Below are positions 28,499 through 38,092 of a stretch of DNA of 64,000 nt, in pieces. The stretch is from Streptococcus pseudopneumoniae (GTDB lineage Bacteria; Bacillota; Bacilli; Lactobacillales; Streptococcaceae), in assembly GCF_001074565.1 (NCBI RefSeq), contig NZ_JUQX01000018.1, forward strand, positions 1-64,000, written 5' to 3'. A program made the position numbers and the translations under genes. The notes beneath the pieces were generated by a model. It was not told the DNA's origin. It saw only the letters and a program-made list of their open reading frames with translations, and ran no database searches. The first letter of the stretch is position 1, and each line of letters begins with the position of its first letter.

Positions 28499-30112
28499 TT
28501 ATTTAGCATAATCTACTGCACGAAGTTCGCGGATCACGGTTACCTTGATATTTCCTGGGTAATCGAGATTGTTTTCAATTTTCTCACGAACTTTGTGAGC
28601 CAAGATTGTGACTTTGTCGTCTTTGATTTGTCCTGGATTTACCATGATACGGATTTCACGTCCTGCTTGAAGGGCAAAGCTATTTTGCACTCCTTCAAAG
28701 CCATTTGCTATTTCTTCCAAATCATGGAGACGCTTAATATAGCTTTCAAGAGACTCGCTACGAGCACCTGGACGCGCTGCACTCAAGGCATCTGCTGCAG
28801 CAACGATAACTGCAATGACGCTTTCGGCTTCCACATCGCCGTGGTGGCTAGCAATGGTATTCACCACAACTGGGTGTTCCTTGTACTTACGAGCCAATTC
28901 CGTACCAATCTCAACGTGGCTACCTTCAACCTCGCGGTCAATAGCTTTCCCGATGTCGTGAAGGAATCCAGCGCGACGGGCAAGAGCTGCATTTTCACCA
29001 AGTTCACTGGCGATGATACCAGATAACTTAGCAACCTCAATCGAATGACGTAAGACATTTTGTCCATATGAAGTACGGAACTGCAAACGTCCCATGATCT
29101 TCATCAAGTCTGGATGGAGGTTTGGCGCACCAATCTCATAGGCAGCAGCCTCACCGTATTCACGGATTTTATTGTCAATCTCCTGACGGTTTTTCTCCAC
29201 CAACTCCTCGATACGAGCTGGGTGGATACGGCCATCCTTGAGTAACATTTCCATGGTCATACGAGCAATTTCACGACGAATCGGATCAAATCCTGACAAG
29301 GTTACCACTTCCGGTGTATCGTCGATAATCACATCAACCCCTGTCAAACTTTCAAAGGTACGAATGTTTCGACCTTCACGACCGATAATGCGCCCCTTCA
29401 TGGTATCGTCTGGTAGGTGAACTGTAGAGTTTGTTGACTCCGCTACATACTCACCAGCGATACGCTGCATAGCTTGAACCAAGATATCTTTCGCAATCTT
29501 GTCTGAACGTTCCTTCACTTCTTGCTCAGCCTCACGAATGCGGCTAGCAATTTCCTTGGTCAAGTTTTCCTCTGTCTGAGCCAAGATAATATCTCGAGCC
29601 TCAGTCTGGGAAAGGGAACCGATACGTTCAAGTTCAGCTTCTTTTTGTCTTTCGACTTCCTCTAATTGCTCTTCACGTGCATCAAGGTTTTTTGCTCTAT
29701 CAGAAATACTTTGTTCTTTTTGTTCAAGTGTTTTTTCTTTGTTCGTCAAATTGTCGTCCTTACGGTCAAGGCTCGTAGCTCTCTCTGTCAAACGACTTTC
29801 GATTTGCTTGAGTTCCTGACGTTCTGACTTAAATTCAGCGTCCACTTCTTCACGGTATTTTCTGGCTTCCTCTTTGGCCTCCAATAGTGCTTCTTTTTTA
29901 AGAGACTTGCTTTCGCTCTTGGCTTCATTTAGTAATAAATCCGCTTCGCGCTCAGCTTGTCCTCGTAAATTAGTTGCTTCTTGTTCAGCATTTAGAAGCA
30001 TCAACTCTGCAGCCTCTTGAGATGATTTCATCTTAGCTGAGATGCTGACATATCCAATGACTAAACCAATGATGACGGCAAAAACAGCAATCGCAAGTGT
30101 CATGATTTCCAT
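28499..30112 (-). CDS. rny: Ribonuclease Y
   Basis: A 537-residue RNase Y, the membrane-anchored endoribonuclease that starts mRNA decay. It has one N-terminal membrane helix (about 5-25), a long coiled coil (about 30-205), a KH RNA-binding domain ([11 protein letters not shown]), and an HD domain with the metal motif [10 protein letters not shown] and SHHGDVEAE. Length matches the family. It has its own promoter (TTGTGG-17-TAGAAT). In pneumococcus, as I recall, yoeB-yefM follow directly upstream; here a KAP-type NTPase gene intervenes. Confidence 0.97.
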   Translation of the reverse strand: MEIMTLAIAVFAVIIGLVIGYVSISAKMKSSQEAAELMLLNAEQEATNLRGQAEREADLLLNEAKSESKSLKKEALLEAKEEARKYREEVDAEFKSERQELKQIESRLTERATSLDRKDDNLTNKEKTLEQKEQSISDRAKNLDAREEQLEEVERQKEAELERIGSLSQTEARDIILAQTEENLTKEIASRIREAEQEVKERSDKIAKDILVQAMQRIAGEYVAESTNSTVHLPDDTMKGRIIGREGRNIRTFESLTGVDVIIDDTPEVVTLSGFDPIRREIARMTMEMLLKDGRIHPARIEELVEKNRQEIDNKIREYGEAAAYEIGAPNLHPDLMKIMGRLQFRTSYGQNVLRHSIEVAKLSGIIASELGENAALARRAGFLHDIGKAIDREVEGSHVEIGTELARKYKEHPVVVNTIASHHGDVEAESVIAVIVAAADALSAARPGARSESLESYIKRLHDLEEIANGFEGVQNSFALQAGREIRIMVNPGQIKDDKVTILAHKVREKIENNLDYPGNIKVTVIRELRAVDYAK

Positions 30113-30160
30113 GTTTTTACCTCATTAAATTTGTTTATCGAATGACATACATTCCTTAAT

Positions 30161-30189
30161 ATTCTATCATAAAAAACCGATTTCCACAA
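30161..30189 (-). promoter_or_regulatory. rny promoter
   Basis: Minus strand: TTGTGG (30184-30189), 17-bp spacer ending TGA, TAGAAT (30161-30166), an extended -10 promoter about 50 bp before the rny ATG. Confidence 0.6.
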
Positions 30190-30246
30190 ACCTAAATTGA
30201 AGAGTTTCTATTGAAATTTAGACAAAGAGCCACCTACTTCTAAACT

Positions 30247-31932
30247 CTATTGTATTAATTTATCTAGCGGAATATGATTAATTGTGATTTGCCCTTTTGA
30301 TTCTAAAGGTAAGCATTTTTTTATAAAGTTTTGACATTTCGCGTCTTTCAATTCATCTATGTTAATCACTTGATAATTATTTTTTATTCTATCATTTAAA
30401 ATATCATAATAAATTTCAACTAAACAGCCCTTTGTTCGGCCACAAAGTATGTCATGAGCATCATAATACACTTTGTGGCCTGTTTTTGATATAAATAGAT
30501 TCCTTAGCCCCACTTCCCATAAACATGATAACAATTGAAAATAATATATAGGTTCACGAATGTAATTAAAATCAAAATATATATCCTCCTCTGAAGTAGG
30601 CAAAGAATCCAAAGAACTTAAACCTACAATCTTCTCTAACATTTCAAAATGAAAATATGCGTCTAACTCATAGGACTGGTCATACTCATCTATTTCATAA
30701 ATACCACCAAAAAATTCAAAAAATGATACTAGAATACTATCAGTTCCCATGCGTCCATTCATGCAATCAACGATATAATTTGATATCTTACTACCAGAAT
30801 ATGGTAGAAGCATATTCGTTGTATAATCACTCTCAATTATGTTTGAAAGTTCTTCTAATGATTTCTGGAACTCTCTTAAACTTGGTTTTTTTAGTTTTGA
30901 ATCTTTATTTTTATCTTCTACAACTCTTTCATCTATATCTACATAATAAATTTTAAAAATCAATGACAGAATTTTCCCAAGATCATCATCTCTCAATTTA
31001 CTCTTTTTCAAAATGTTATCTATGACTTCCTCTGTAGGTACCATTCTATTATGATTTAACTTAAATTTATTATCAATGAGATTTTTCTTTGTTGATTTTA
31101 TTTCCTCACTATTTAAAATTACAATAATTTTAAATCTTTTATTCTCAGAAAGATAGTCAATATAACCCAATAAATCATTATAATCTGAAGGGTTATCTGA
31201 TGTTTCTGCATATGAAACCCGTTCAAAATCATCAAAAATAATGATAGAATCTCGCTTCATCAAATCCGTTCCAACTGTTTTAAAGAACCATTTAAAAACT
31301 CCTCCAACAAGTGGAATAAAGTCCAAATTTCCGAGTATAGATTGTTTTTCTATTTCATTGATCAATATTTTCTCGGCTTGCTCTCTTGTTTTTATTCCAA
31401 AGCAGGAAATATAGTAGATTTCTTTCTTTTTGTAAATTTGATTTTCAAAAAACGTCTTTATAAAAAATGTTTTCCCACTCCCCCAAGAACCATCCAACCA
31501 GAAGACATTATGAATAGAGTCTGGACTATTTAAAAATTCCACCAGATGAGTTTGAAAAGGATAGTCATATTCTGGAAATAGCTCTGGATCCAGTTTCTTA
31601 TAACTAACTTTTTTAAAAATTATGTCTAAAAACCAGAATAGTATTGTTGGTATAGTCAATGCTAACAATATTATTGCACGATTCTCATATAACATTGAAA
31701 TAATATCTTTTAAAAAATTATAATTAGATACAAATTTATAAATAGGTAAAGCAAAGCGTTTAAATTGTTCAATCTCAAGTGCAAGATACAGTACCCATAT
31801 ACTAGCTATAAATATTTTGTACCACTCAACGACTCTAACATTACTACTCCATGATGGCCTTTGAAATGGATATTTCAGTAGCCGTTTAAAATTCAGAAAA
31901 AAATTAAGAATCCTCGTCATTATATTTTTCAT
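30247..31932 (-). CDS. Membrane-anchored KAP-type P-loop NTPase, function unknown
   Basis: A 561-residue protein with two N-terminal membrane helices (about 38-54 and 88-106). Then comes a P-loop NTPase with Walker A GSWGSGKT (148-155), followed by KTFFENQ, and Walker B IIIFDDFERVS (about 231-240, two Asp). An IVILNSEEI segment fits sensor 1. This is the layout of KAP NTPases (named after Kidins220 and PifA), several of which are phage-exclusion or defence proteins. It has its own extended -10 and an AAAGGGGG ribosome site. The AT-rich coding sequence and its place between rny and yefM-yoeB suggest acquisition. No partner gene is visible. Confidence 0.7.
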   Translation of the reverse strand: MKNIMTRILNFFLNFKRLLKYPFQRPSWSSNVRVVEWYKIFIASIWVLYLALEIEQFKRFALPIYKFVSNYNFLKDIISMLYENRAIILLALTIPTILFWFLDIIFKKVSYKKLDPELFPEYDYPFQTHLVEFLNSPDSIHNVFWLDGSWGSGKTFFIKTFFENQIYKKKEIYYISCFGIKTREQAEKILINEIEKQSILGNLDFIPLVGGVFKWFFKTVGTDLMKRDSIIIFDDFERVSYAETSDNPSDYNDLLGYIDYLSENKRFKIIVILNSEEIKSTKKNLIDNKFKLNHNRMVPTEEVIDNILKKSKLRDDDLGKILSLIFKIYYVDIDERVVEDKNKDSKLKKPSLREFQKSLEELSNIIESDYTTNMLLPYSGSKISNYIVDCMNGRMGTDSILVSFFEFFGGIYEIDEYDQSYELDAYFHFEMLEKIVGLSSLDSLPTSEEDIYFDFNYIREPIYYFQLLSCLWEVGLRNLFISKTGHKVYYDAHDILCGRTKGCLVEIYYDILNDRIKNNYQVINIDELKDAKCQNFIKKCLPLESKGQITINHIPLDKLIQ

Positions 31933-31961
31933 ATATCCCCCTTTTAATCTATATTATCATG

Positions 31962-31967
31962 ATTATA
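31962..31967 (-). promoter_or_regulatory. -10 element of the KAP NTPase gene
   Basis: Minus-strand TGGTATAAT, an extended -10, about 30 bp before the ATG. The remaining stretch to 32110 is AT-rich and holds no recognised feature. Confidence 0.5.
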
Positions 31968-32107
31968 CCACAAAATAAGAGTTATAAAGCGGATTCAAGG
32001 GATAAGAATCTAGTTATTATGCTAAAAATTTTTCACTGATTTTTAACTTAGGAAGTCTATCATTTTCCAAAAATTTTATCTTAAATCTATTCATTAAAAT
32101 CCCTAAA

Positions 32108-32136
32108 ATAAAAAAGCCTACCTTTCCGTAGACTTA
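32108..32136 (-). terminator. Terminator of the yefM-yoeB operon
   Basis: Minus-strand AGTCTAC / GTAGGCT stem (32128-32134 with 32115-32121, GGAAAG loop) followed by six T. Almost the same sequence ends tmcAL at 32755-32779. Confidence 0.8.
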
Positions 32137-32388
32137 GTAGTGATCTTTGAAGGACAAGAAAACGATGTTATCCCCATCCATCATATAAATCAAGCGATTT
32201 TCTGCATCAATACGACGTGACCAGGCTCCTTGGTAGTCATACTTGAGTGGTTCTGGTTTCCCCATTCCTACAAAAGGATCGCGTTGAATATCCTTGATTA
32301 GCATGTTGATTCTTTTTAATGTCTTCTTATCTTGGTTTTGCCAATAGCAATAATCCGCCCAGGCATCTTCTGTAAATTTGAGCAGCAT
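32134..32388 (-). CDS. yoeB: YoeB-family mRNA interferase toxin
   Basis: An 84-residue RelE-superfamily YoeB toxin. It has the family's start (LLKFTEDAWADYCYWQNQD), KRINMLIKDIQRDPFVGMGKPEPLK in the middle, and the C-terminal SRRIDAENRLIY with the catalytic Arg/Glu and an FKDHY end. It cuts mRNA in the ribosomal A site when free of YefM. It follows yefM by 3 bp. Confidence 0.93.
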   Translation of the reverse strand: MLLKFTEDAWADYCYWQNQDKKTLKRINMLIKDIQRDPFVGMGKPEPLKYDYQGAWSRRIDAENRLIYMMDGDNIVFLSFKDHY

Positions 32389-32391
32389 TTC

Positions 32392-32646
32392 TCACTCCTC
32401 AATCACATGCGCCTGAGTACTTCCTGCTCGGACTTGAGCCATTCCTCGCAAAACCTTGTCAGAAAGTTCCTTATTTTGAGCGATTCTCAGGGTTTCCTGA
32501 ATACTGTCCCATTCGCTCTTTGAAAGGACTACAATATCCTCATCTGGATTTTTATTGACCACCGTTAAAGGCTCGAATTCATCATTTACCTTCTTCATGT
32601 AGTCTTTTAAATGATTTCTGAATGTTGAGTAAAGGACCGCTTCCAT
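32392..32646 (-). CDS. yefM: YefM-family antitoxin
   Basis: An 84-residue Phd/YefM antitoxin that binds DNA with its N-terminal part (MEAVLYSTFRNHLKDYMKKV) and neutralises YoeB with its C-terminal part. I chose ATG 32646 because GAGG lies 7 nt before it and the protein then starts like known YefM proteins. The frame is open for 13 more codons upstream without a good ribosome site. The antitoxin-toxin pair is expected to repress its own promoter. Confidence 0.92.
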   Translation of the reverse strand: MEAVLYSTFRNHLKDYMKKVNDEFEPLTVVNKNPDEDIVVLSKSEWDSIQETLRIAQNKELSDKVLRGMAQVRAGSTQAHVIEE

Positions 32647-32754
32647 AACCATACCTCGTTTTACCTCTTTTCCACTATTATACACAAAAAGAAAGAAATT
32701 GTCAGGAACTTGTACAAGATTTTTCTTTTCTATCTATTTATTCGAAAATCTTCT

Positions 32755-32779
32755 AAAAAAGCCCACTTTTCAGTAGACT
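32755..32779 (-). terminator. Terminator of tmcAL
   Basis: Minus-strand AGTCTACT / AGTGGGCT (32772-32779 with 32760-32767, GAAA loop, G-U pairs) followed by six T. The stem begins in the stop codon of tmcAL. Confidence 0.75.
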
Positions 32780-33876
32780 TAGTTTGTTTCTATTCTAATG
32801 GGCACCCTGCCGAAATTCTGCTCTGCGATGCTTGGCTGTCCTAGTTGGTAGATCTGATCTGCCTTTTGAGTCATAGCATCCCAAGGTTCTTTGCCAATTC
32901 GGCTGACTAGTTGGACTTGGTCTTTCAGAGACTTAAGATGTTGTCTGCCTTTTTCGGTAAAGCCAAGGACATGGATGGCTTCTGGCAAGTCGCTTTCTCT
33001 GGCCTGCACCAGGATATAGGTCAAGAGGCGTCTGACACGCGCTTTGGTGTATCGCTTAGTGGCAACCGCCTCGACCAATTCCTCCACAGACTGGGCTGTT
33101 TTGATAGCATTCTTGATGCGCACAGCCATTTCTTGATTGACCTGATAGATGGTTGTTAGGTCTGGATTTGACAAAATTTGATAGCGGAGCAAGGGAAAAT
33201 AATCATCCCAACTCACCTTACTCGCCTGCTCAAAGAAGTCAACAGAAGGCATAAAGCGTTCTAAGAAATCTTTGTCCCTCTGGTGCTGACGGAGGGCTGT
33301 CGCCGAGGCGAAGTCCACATCCTTGTCCACAGAATGATAACCTGCCCCCTGACGCTGAATCGGATGCAGTTTGATGTTGCGTCCTGCAACCGCCTTGGCA
33401 TAGGCCAGAGCAAGGACATGATTAGGCGTATTGCCTGAAAAATCAAGACCTGCAAATTCCTTCCACATGGCTTGGGTTTTCTGGGGATAGGAGAGAGAGT
33501 CAGGCATATTTTCCACAAAATTCTCCATCTCACTACCTTGATTTGTGTATAAATCAGCGATTTTTTGGTAATCCAGAACTTCTTCTGTCCCAAAAGCGAG
33601 GCTATCAATGCCCAACCGAGCCAAGATATCCACAGCTCCTTGGCCAAAGAAATCCGCCGCCTGAACACTGACTAAAAAGGGCAATTCTACTACCAAATCT
33701 GCTCCATTTTCCAGCGCCATCTGGGCTCGCGTCCACTTATCTACAATGGCTGGTTCTCCTCGCTGCATGAAATTTCCAGACATGGCCACGATTTTCAGGC
33801 CCTCCACCTGTTCCAGCAGGTATTTATGCCCATTATGAAAAGGATTGAACTCCGCGATAATACCAGTGATGGTCAT
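32779..33876 (-). CDS. tmcAL: tRNA(Met) cytidine acetate ligase (nucleotidyltransferase fold)
   Basis: A 365-residue protein of the TmcAL (DUF795/YlbM) family. It starts with the HIGH-like nucleotidyl-transfer signature ([19 protein letters not shown]). Later come [17 protein letters not shown] and [19 protein letters not shown], all conserved in the family. It activates acetate with ATP to form N4-acetylcytidine at the elongator tRNA(Met) wobble base. It follows the methyltransferase gene by 9 bp and closes the nadD-side gene group. Confidence 0.9.
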   Translation of the reverse strand: MTITGIIAEFNPFHNGHKYLLEQVEGLKIVAMSGNFMQRGEPAIVDKWTRAQMALENGADLVVELPFLVSVQAADFFGQGAVDILARLGIDSLAFGTEEVLDYQKIADLYTNQGSEMENFVENMPDSLSYPQKTQAMWKEFAGLDFSGNTPNHVLALAYAKAVAGRNIKLHPIQRQGAGYHSVDKDVDFASATALRQHQRDKDFLERFMPSVDFFEQASKVSWDDYFPLLRYQILSNPDLTTIYQVNQEMAVRIKNAIKTAQSVEELVEAVATKRYTKARVRRLLTYILVQARESDLPEAIHVLGFTEKGRQHLKSLKDQVQLVSRIGKEPWDAMTQKADQIYQLGQPSIAEQNFGRVPIRIETN

Positions 33877-33885
33877 AGATTTCTC

Positions 33886-34626
33886 CTACTTCTGAGCAAC
33901 GAAAAACCAACGTCTACTTGTTTCTGTTGGCTCCTTGTCCTCAAAGTCCGCATAGAGTTTGAAGGACTTAAATCCAGCCTGTTCCAGCAAAATATCATAG
34001 GTCAAGACCTCGTAGGTTCGTTCCTCATGCACTTCATCGTGGCGACTAAAGGAACCGTCAGCCTCCTTGACGAAAAAGGTCAACTCATGCACGATGGAGT
34101 GAGGTGCAGCGTCCTCGTAGGTATCCCAGAGCATGGCAAAATCTTCTGCATTTTCATGGTAAGAATAGCCTGGGAAAACCTCATCTGTCTGGTAGGTCGA
34201 ATGCACATCAAAGATAAAGACACCATCTTCGTTGAGGGCATTATAGACTTCTTTAAAAACGTCGCCTACTTCCACCTCATCCTGCATGTAGCAGATGGAG
34301 TCCGAATAACACGTAACAAAGTCGTACTTACCAGCCCTGGATAAATCCAGCATATTGCCTTCAATAAAATTAATCTTTCGCTTGGCTGAAGAAGCCCTCT
34401 TCTCTGCAATCTTCAGCATATCCGCGCTCAAGTCCAGTCCAGTTACATCAAAACCAGCCTGAGAAAAGCGCACAGACTGGATGCCTGTCCCACAAGCTAA
34501 TTCCAAGAGTTTCTTTCTCTCCTTGGTCTTAGGCAAATGACGCAGCGAAAAATCCGTCCATTTGTCGTATAAACTATCATCCATCACAGCATCGTAAACA
34601 GCCGCAAAAGTTTCATAAGTCGCCAT
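33886..34626 (-). CDS. Class I SAM-dependent methyltransferase
   Basis: A 246-residue methyltransferase from ATG 34626 (MATYETFAAVYDAVMDD, a typical start). Motif I is LLELACGTGIQSVRFSQAG, followed by VTGLDLSADML and later GVFIFDVHS. The substrate is unknown; orthologues commonly lie beside rsfS and tmcAL. No Shine-Dalgarno is visible before this ATG (upstream is GTATCTTAATT). The frame stays open another 23 codons upstream, also without one. It may depend on coupled or leader-dependent translation. Confidence 0.85.
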   Translation of the reverse strand: MATYETFAAVYDAVMDDSLYDKWTDFSLRHLPKTKERKKLLELACGTGIQSVRFSQAGFDVTGLDLSADMLKIAEKRASSAKRKINFIEGNMLDLSRAGKYDFVTCYSDSICYMQDEVEVGDVFKEVYNALNEDGVFIFDVHSTYQTDEVFPGYSYHENAEDFAMLWDTYEDAAPHSIVHELTFFVKEADGSFSRHDEVHEERTYEVLTYDILLEQAGFKSFKLYADFEDKEPTETSRRWFFVAQK

Positions 34627-34831
34627 AATTAAGATACAAAGAGCGTTAAAAGCAAAGAGAAAATAGGAAACTTTCTGCCGTATCATCAGATACAAAGGAA
34701 GTTACTCTTTTTCTCACAGCTTTTAGCTCGTGTTCAGTTTCAAGATCAACCAAACACGACGCCCTCACCTTTCCATCAATTTCTTTTAAAATAAGCAAAG
34801 AAACCCAGTTGATTGCAACTGAGTTCATCTT
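34627..34831 (-). other. Intergenic region between rsfS and the methyltransferase
   Basis: After the rsfS terminator (34802-34825) come about 170 bp. They hold an open frame reading KEIDGKVRASCLVDLETEHE that I cannot assign and that starts inside the terminator. Nearer the methyltransferase is a CTTTGCTTTTAACGCTCTTTGTATCTTAATT-type segment (34625-34655) that could be the edge of a small dispersed repeat. No promoter or ribosome site is convincing. Confidence 0.35.
34795..34825 (-). terminator. Terminator downstream of rsfS
   Basis: Minus-strand AACTCAGTTG / CAACTGGGTT stem (34816-34825 with 34802-34811, loop CAAT, one G-U pair), followed by TCTTTGCTT. The T tract is imperfect. Confidence 0.65.
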
Positions 34832-35185
<354 letters not shown>

Positions 35186-35779
35186 TTAGTCCTCTTTCAA
35201 ATAGTGCACAAAGGCGTTATAGGTTTCAAGGGTTTGGGGATAGATGGGAAATCCCTGATGAGCCAGATGCTCCACGGTACGTGCTGTTTCGTAGGCCACT
35301 GCCTTATTGAGTGATAGACTTGCAATTTCACGCGCCACATCTACGCCTGGAAAGGCACGATTGTGTTCGATATAATCTGCGACGTAGATGACCTTATCTA
35401 GCTCGGTCATCTGACCAGCCCCGACTGTATGGATTTCAATGGCTCGCAGGATTTCAGAATCTTGTAAATCCAAGTCTTCTTGAAGCTTGTAAATTCCGAC
35501 CATGCCATGCCAAACATTATTGCCCCAGTTTTTGAGGTCGGGGTCTAACTGGTAACGGTCAATCAAGTCTTGAAATTCCTTATCTGACAACTTTTTAGCA
35601 TAGTCGTGGAGAAGTCCTGCTAGACCTGCTTTCTCACTATCCACACCAAAGTGCTGAGCCAGTTCTATGGCTGCACGCTCCACACCCAAGCAATGGGTTA
35701 AGCGTTTTTCAGGTAGAAGCTCTGCCATTTTTTCCAACAAAGCCTCACGGGAGCAGTTGATATAGTCTTGATAGCCCAT
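35186..35779 (-). CDS. yqeK: HD-domain bis(5'-nucleosyl)-tetraphosphatase YqeK
   Basis: A 197-residue HD-domain protein. Metal-binding residues are seen in [19 protein letters not shown] (HD), [10 protein letters not shown] and IHTVGAGQM, as in YqeK. The family hydrolyses Ap4A symmetrically. Its ATG overlaps the nadD stop (TGATG), so it is translated with NadD. Confidence 0.92.
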   Translation of the reverse strand: MGYQDYINCSREALLEKMAELLPEKRLTHCLGVERAAIELAQHFGVDSEKAGLAGLLHDYAKKLSDKEFQDLIDRYQLDPDLKNWGNNVWHGMVGIYKLQEDLDLQDSEILRAIEIHTVGAGQMTELDKVIYVADYIEHNRAFPGVDVAREIASLSLNKAVAYETARTVEHLAHQGFPIYPQTLETYNAFVHYLKED

Positions 35780-36408
35780 CAGTAGAGCCCCTCCTTATCG
35801 ATGTAGTCTAGCACTGGCTGAGGTAGGAGAAAGTTGGGTTTCCGACCTTGGGCAAGGAAATCTCGCACCATACTAGATGAGATATCCATGAGCGGAACAT
35901 CCACCCAGATGACTGGATAAGAAGTTCCTGCCTTGTAGCGTGGTCGCTGGACTCCCACAAACTGAACCATGTCGACTAGTTCATCAATCCGATACCACTT
36001 AGGTAGATAGTCCACCATATCCGCACCGATAATGAAGTAATAATCCGTATCTGGATGTTGCTCTGTCAAAATCTTCATGGTGTCGTAGGTGTAGGAAATG
36101 CCCTTGCGCTCTAGCTCAATGGTTTCAATGGCTAGACCTTCGATCCCCTCAATCGCCAATTCAAGCATCTTGAGACGGTGGTGTTCAGGGATGGTTTCTT
36201 TTTTGTCTACATGAGGTGGCTGGTATTCAGGCATGAGCAGGACCTGGTCCAGTCCTAACTGTTGTCGTACTTGGTCCGCCACAATAAGATGGGCATGGTG
36301 AACGGGGTTAAAATTCCCTCCTAAAATCCCAACTTGTTTGCGTTTTTTCTCCTTGATTTCTGGCTCCAACTCTACCTTGGTAAAGGGAGTCAATAATTCG
36401 ATTGCCAT
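35779..36408 (-). CDS. nadD: Nicotinate-nucleotide adenylyltransferase
   Basis: A 209-residue NadD forming deamido-NAD from nicotinate mononucleotide and ATP. It has the nucleotidyltransferase signature [20 protein letters not shown] (about residues 26-45), then MPEYQPPH and the C-terminal [14 protein letters not shown] (ISST-like motif). The first 25 residues form a short charged extension before the fold. It follows yhbY. Confidence 0.95.
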   Translation of the reverse strand: MAIELLTPFTKVELEPEIKEKKRKQVGILGGNFNPVHHAHLIVADQVRQQLGLDQVLLMPEYQPPHVDKKETIPEHHRLKMLELAIEGIEGLAIETIELERKGISYTYDTMKILTEQHPDTDYYFIIGADMVDYLPKWYRIDELVDMVQFVGVQRPRYKAGTSYPVIWVDVPLMDISSSMVRDFLAQGRKPNFLLPQPVLDYIDKEGLY

Positions 36409-36458
36409 AGGCTCGTTTTCCTTTTATTCTCTGTAAAAACAGTTGTTTGGAGTAGGTT

Positions 36459-36770
36459 TTAGATTTCTTTAACTTTCTTGGAAATCTTGCGATTTTCTTT
36501 CTTGCTGGATTGCTTAAACAAGATCAAGATACGTCCGATTTTTTGGACTGTATCCACACCGATTTCTTCTTCCAAGATTTCAGCTACTTCGTGGATATTT
36601 TCATCTGTGTTTTGCAAGAGCGTTACCTTGATTAATTCACGGGCATCAAGAGCTTGACGGACGCTAGTTTTTATTTGGTCGTTGAGACCATTTTTCCCGA
36701 TTTGGATGATGGGTTTGAGGGTATGTGCCTGGCTGTTGAGGAAGGCACGTTGTTTTGATGTTAATGACAT
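36459..36770 (-). CDS. yhbY: CRM-domain RNA-binding protein YhbY
   Basis: A 103-residue YhbY. A single CRM/KH-like RNA-binding domain shows LTSKQRAFLNSQAHTLKPIIQIGKNGLN and IKVTLLQN, followed by a Lys-rich tail. The family associates with pre-50S ribosomal particles. It lies between yqeH and nadD. An unusual structured repeat lies just upstream (36796-36928), and the ribosome site before the ATG (AAGAAATT) is weak. Confidence 0.92.
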   Translation of the reverse strand: MSLTSKQRAFLNSQAHTLKPIIQIGKNGLNDQIKTSVRQALDARELIKVTLLQNTDENIHEVAEILEEEIGVDTVQKIGRILILFKQSSKKENRKISKKVKEI

Positions 36771-36795
36771 AATTTCTTAAAAAGAGTTTCTTTTT

Positions 36796-36928
36796 ATACT
36801 TTTCTGAAGTGGTGACGGACGTCAGCAAAGTTCTTCGAACTTTCATGACTAAAATTTGAGCCCAAGGTCTCAAATTTTCCGCAGTTGGTACAATCACTTG
36901 TACCAACTAACACCACGGCGAAAAGTAT
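36796..36928. repeat. Cloverleaf-like inverted-repeat element between yhbY and yqeH
   Basis: The 133 bp are bounded by inverted repeats ATACTTTTC (36796-36804) / GAAAAGTAT (36920-36928) and GTGGTG (36809-36814) / CACCAC (36911-36916). Three further hairpins lie inside: AAAGTTC/GAACTTT (36827-36843), AAAATTTGAG/CTCAAATTTT (36851-36878) and AGTTGGTACAA/TTGTACCAACT (36883-36908, perfect 11 bp). The whole can fold into a closed multi-branch structure on either strand. It is non-coding. I do not recognise it as BOX or RUP; it resembles a miniature mobile element or a structured RNA. Confidence 0.7.
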
Positions 36929-36983
36929 TCTCTATGGGCTCGCAATGCTCGCCCAAGTCTAGATGACCCTTTCCTTTCTGTGT

Positions 36984-38090
36984 TTAGATAATTGCTTTTC
37001 GTGTGACGACGGCGACGCCTTCTGGTGCCCAGACGGCGACTTTGGCGGTGCCTGTTACGCGGATCCAGCCTAGGCCTGAGATGACTAGGTCGGTTTTGTC
37101 CTTGATGGTAAAGACATGTTGGACTAGTTTTGGAAAATCTTCTTTTTCCTTGCTATTTGGTGGTGTCAAAAGGGTTCCACGGTGCTTGTCATAAAAGGTA
37201 CTAGCGCCTTCAAGCTTGGTACGGTGGAGTTTGAGTTCGTTGTCAAAGAAGGCTGTGAAACCTTGCTTTTCTCCGGCTATGAAATCAAATCGTCCCAAGC
37301 CACCTAAAAATAGGGTTTGTTCAGGATTGAGCTGATAGGTTTTGGGCTTGATTTCCTTTTTAGGGCTGACATACTTGAGGTTTTTAGCCGTCAAGTAGTG
37401 GGCCATCTGGTGGCGGTGGATAATCCCTGGTGTATCGTAGATATAAGAACCGTCGTCAAGCGGAATCTCAATCTTGTCCAAGGTTGTCCCTGGAAAGCGT
37501 GAAGTAGTGATGACATTTTGGTCACCCGTGATTTCTTGGATAATGGCATTGATAAGAGTTGACTTTCCAACGTTGGTCACACCGACCACATAGACATCGC
37601 GGCCCTTACGGTAGTGTTCAATCTTGTCAATGACTTCCTTAATGGCATGTTTGTTTTGGGCTGAAGTCAGGACAACATCCACAGGACGAAGCCCTTCTTC
37701 GTGGGCACGCTCCATCAGCCACTGGCTAATCTTGCCCGGCTTAACTGACTTGGGCAGGATATCTTTTTTATTTCCGACCAAGAGGACATCATTGCCCGAT
37801 ACAAAACGTGGCAAGCCCGTGATGACAGAGCCATTAAAGTCAAAGATATCAATGACATTGACTACCAAAGCATCACTGTCTCCCACCTCGTGCAAGAGTT
37901 TGAGGAAATCATCGTCCGTCAACTGGACATCTGTGATTTCATTGTAGTGACGGAGACGGAAACAACGTTGGCAATAGACTTCCCCTGTCTCCAAACCTTT
38001 TTCGAGTGCCGACTGGGGAGTAAATCCAAGACCAGCCTTGTCTGTCGTCTGAATGGTTGCTCCACAACCAATACAGAGAATTTCTTCCAT
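36984..38090 (-). CDS. yqeH: Ribosome biogenesis GTPase YqeH
   Basis: A 368-residue circularly permuted GTPase needed for 30S assembly. An N-terminal zinc finger (CIGCGATIQT ... CQRCFRL) is followed by the permuted G motifs NKKD (G4), then GVTNVGKSTLIN (G1) and DTPG (G3). A C-terminal domain follows. It is 2 bp after yqeG, the usual partner. Confidence 0.96.
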   Translation of the reverse strand: MEEILCIGCGATIQTTDKAGLGFTPQSALEKGLETGEVYCQRCFRLRHYNEITDVQLTDDDFLKLLHEVGDSDALVVNVIDIFDFNGSVITGLPRFVSGNDVLLVGNKKDILPKSVKPGKISQWLMERAHEEGLRPVDVVLTSAQNKHAIKEVIDKIEHYRKGRDVYVVGVTNVGKSTLINAIIQEITGDQNVITTSRFPGTTLDKIEIPLDDGSYIYDTPGIIHRHQMAHYLTAKNLKYVSPKKEIKPKTYQLNPEQTLFLGGLGRFDFIAGEKQGFTAFFDNELKLHRTKLEGASTFYDKHRGTLLTPPNSKEKEDFPKLVQHVFTIKDKTDLVISGLGWIRVTGTAKVAVWAPEGVAVVTRKAII

Positions 38091-38092
38091 AG

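Noticed and set aside
34646-34828. 60-codon open frame between rsfS and the methyltransferase
   Set aside because: Its start lies inside the rsfS terminator stem and has no ribosome site; not enough to call a gene.
36796-36928. Reading the cloverleaf element as a tRNA-like gene
   Set aside because: Stem lengths and spacing do not fit a tRNA, and there is no T-loop consensus or anticodon arm.
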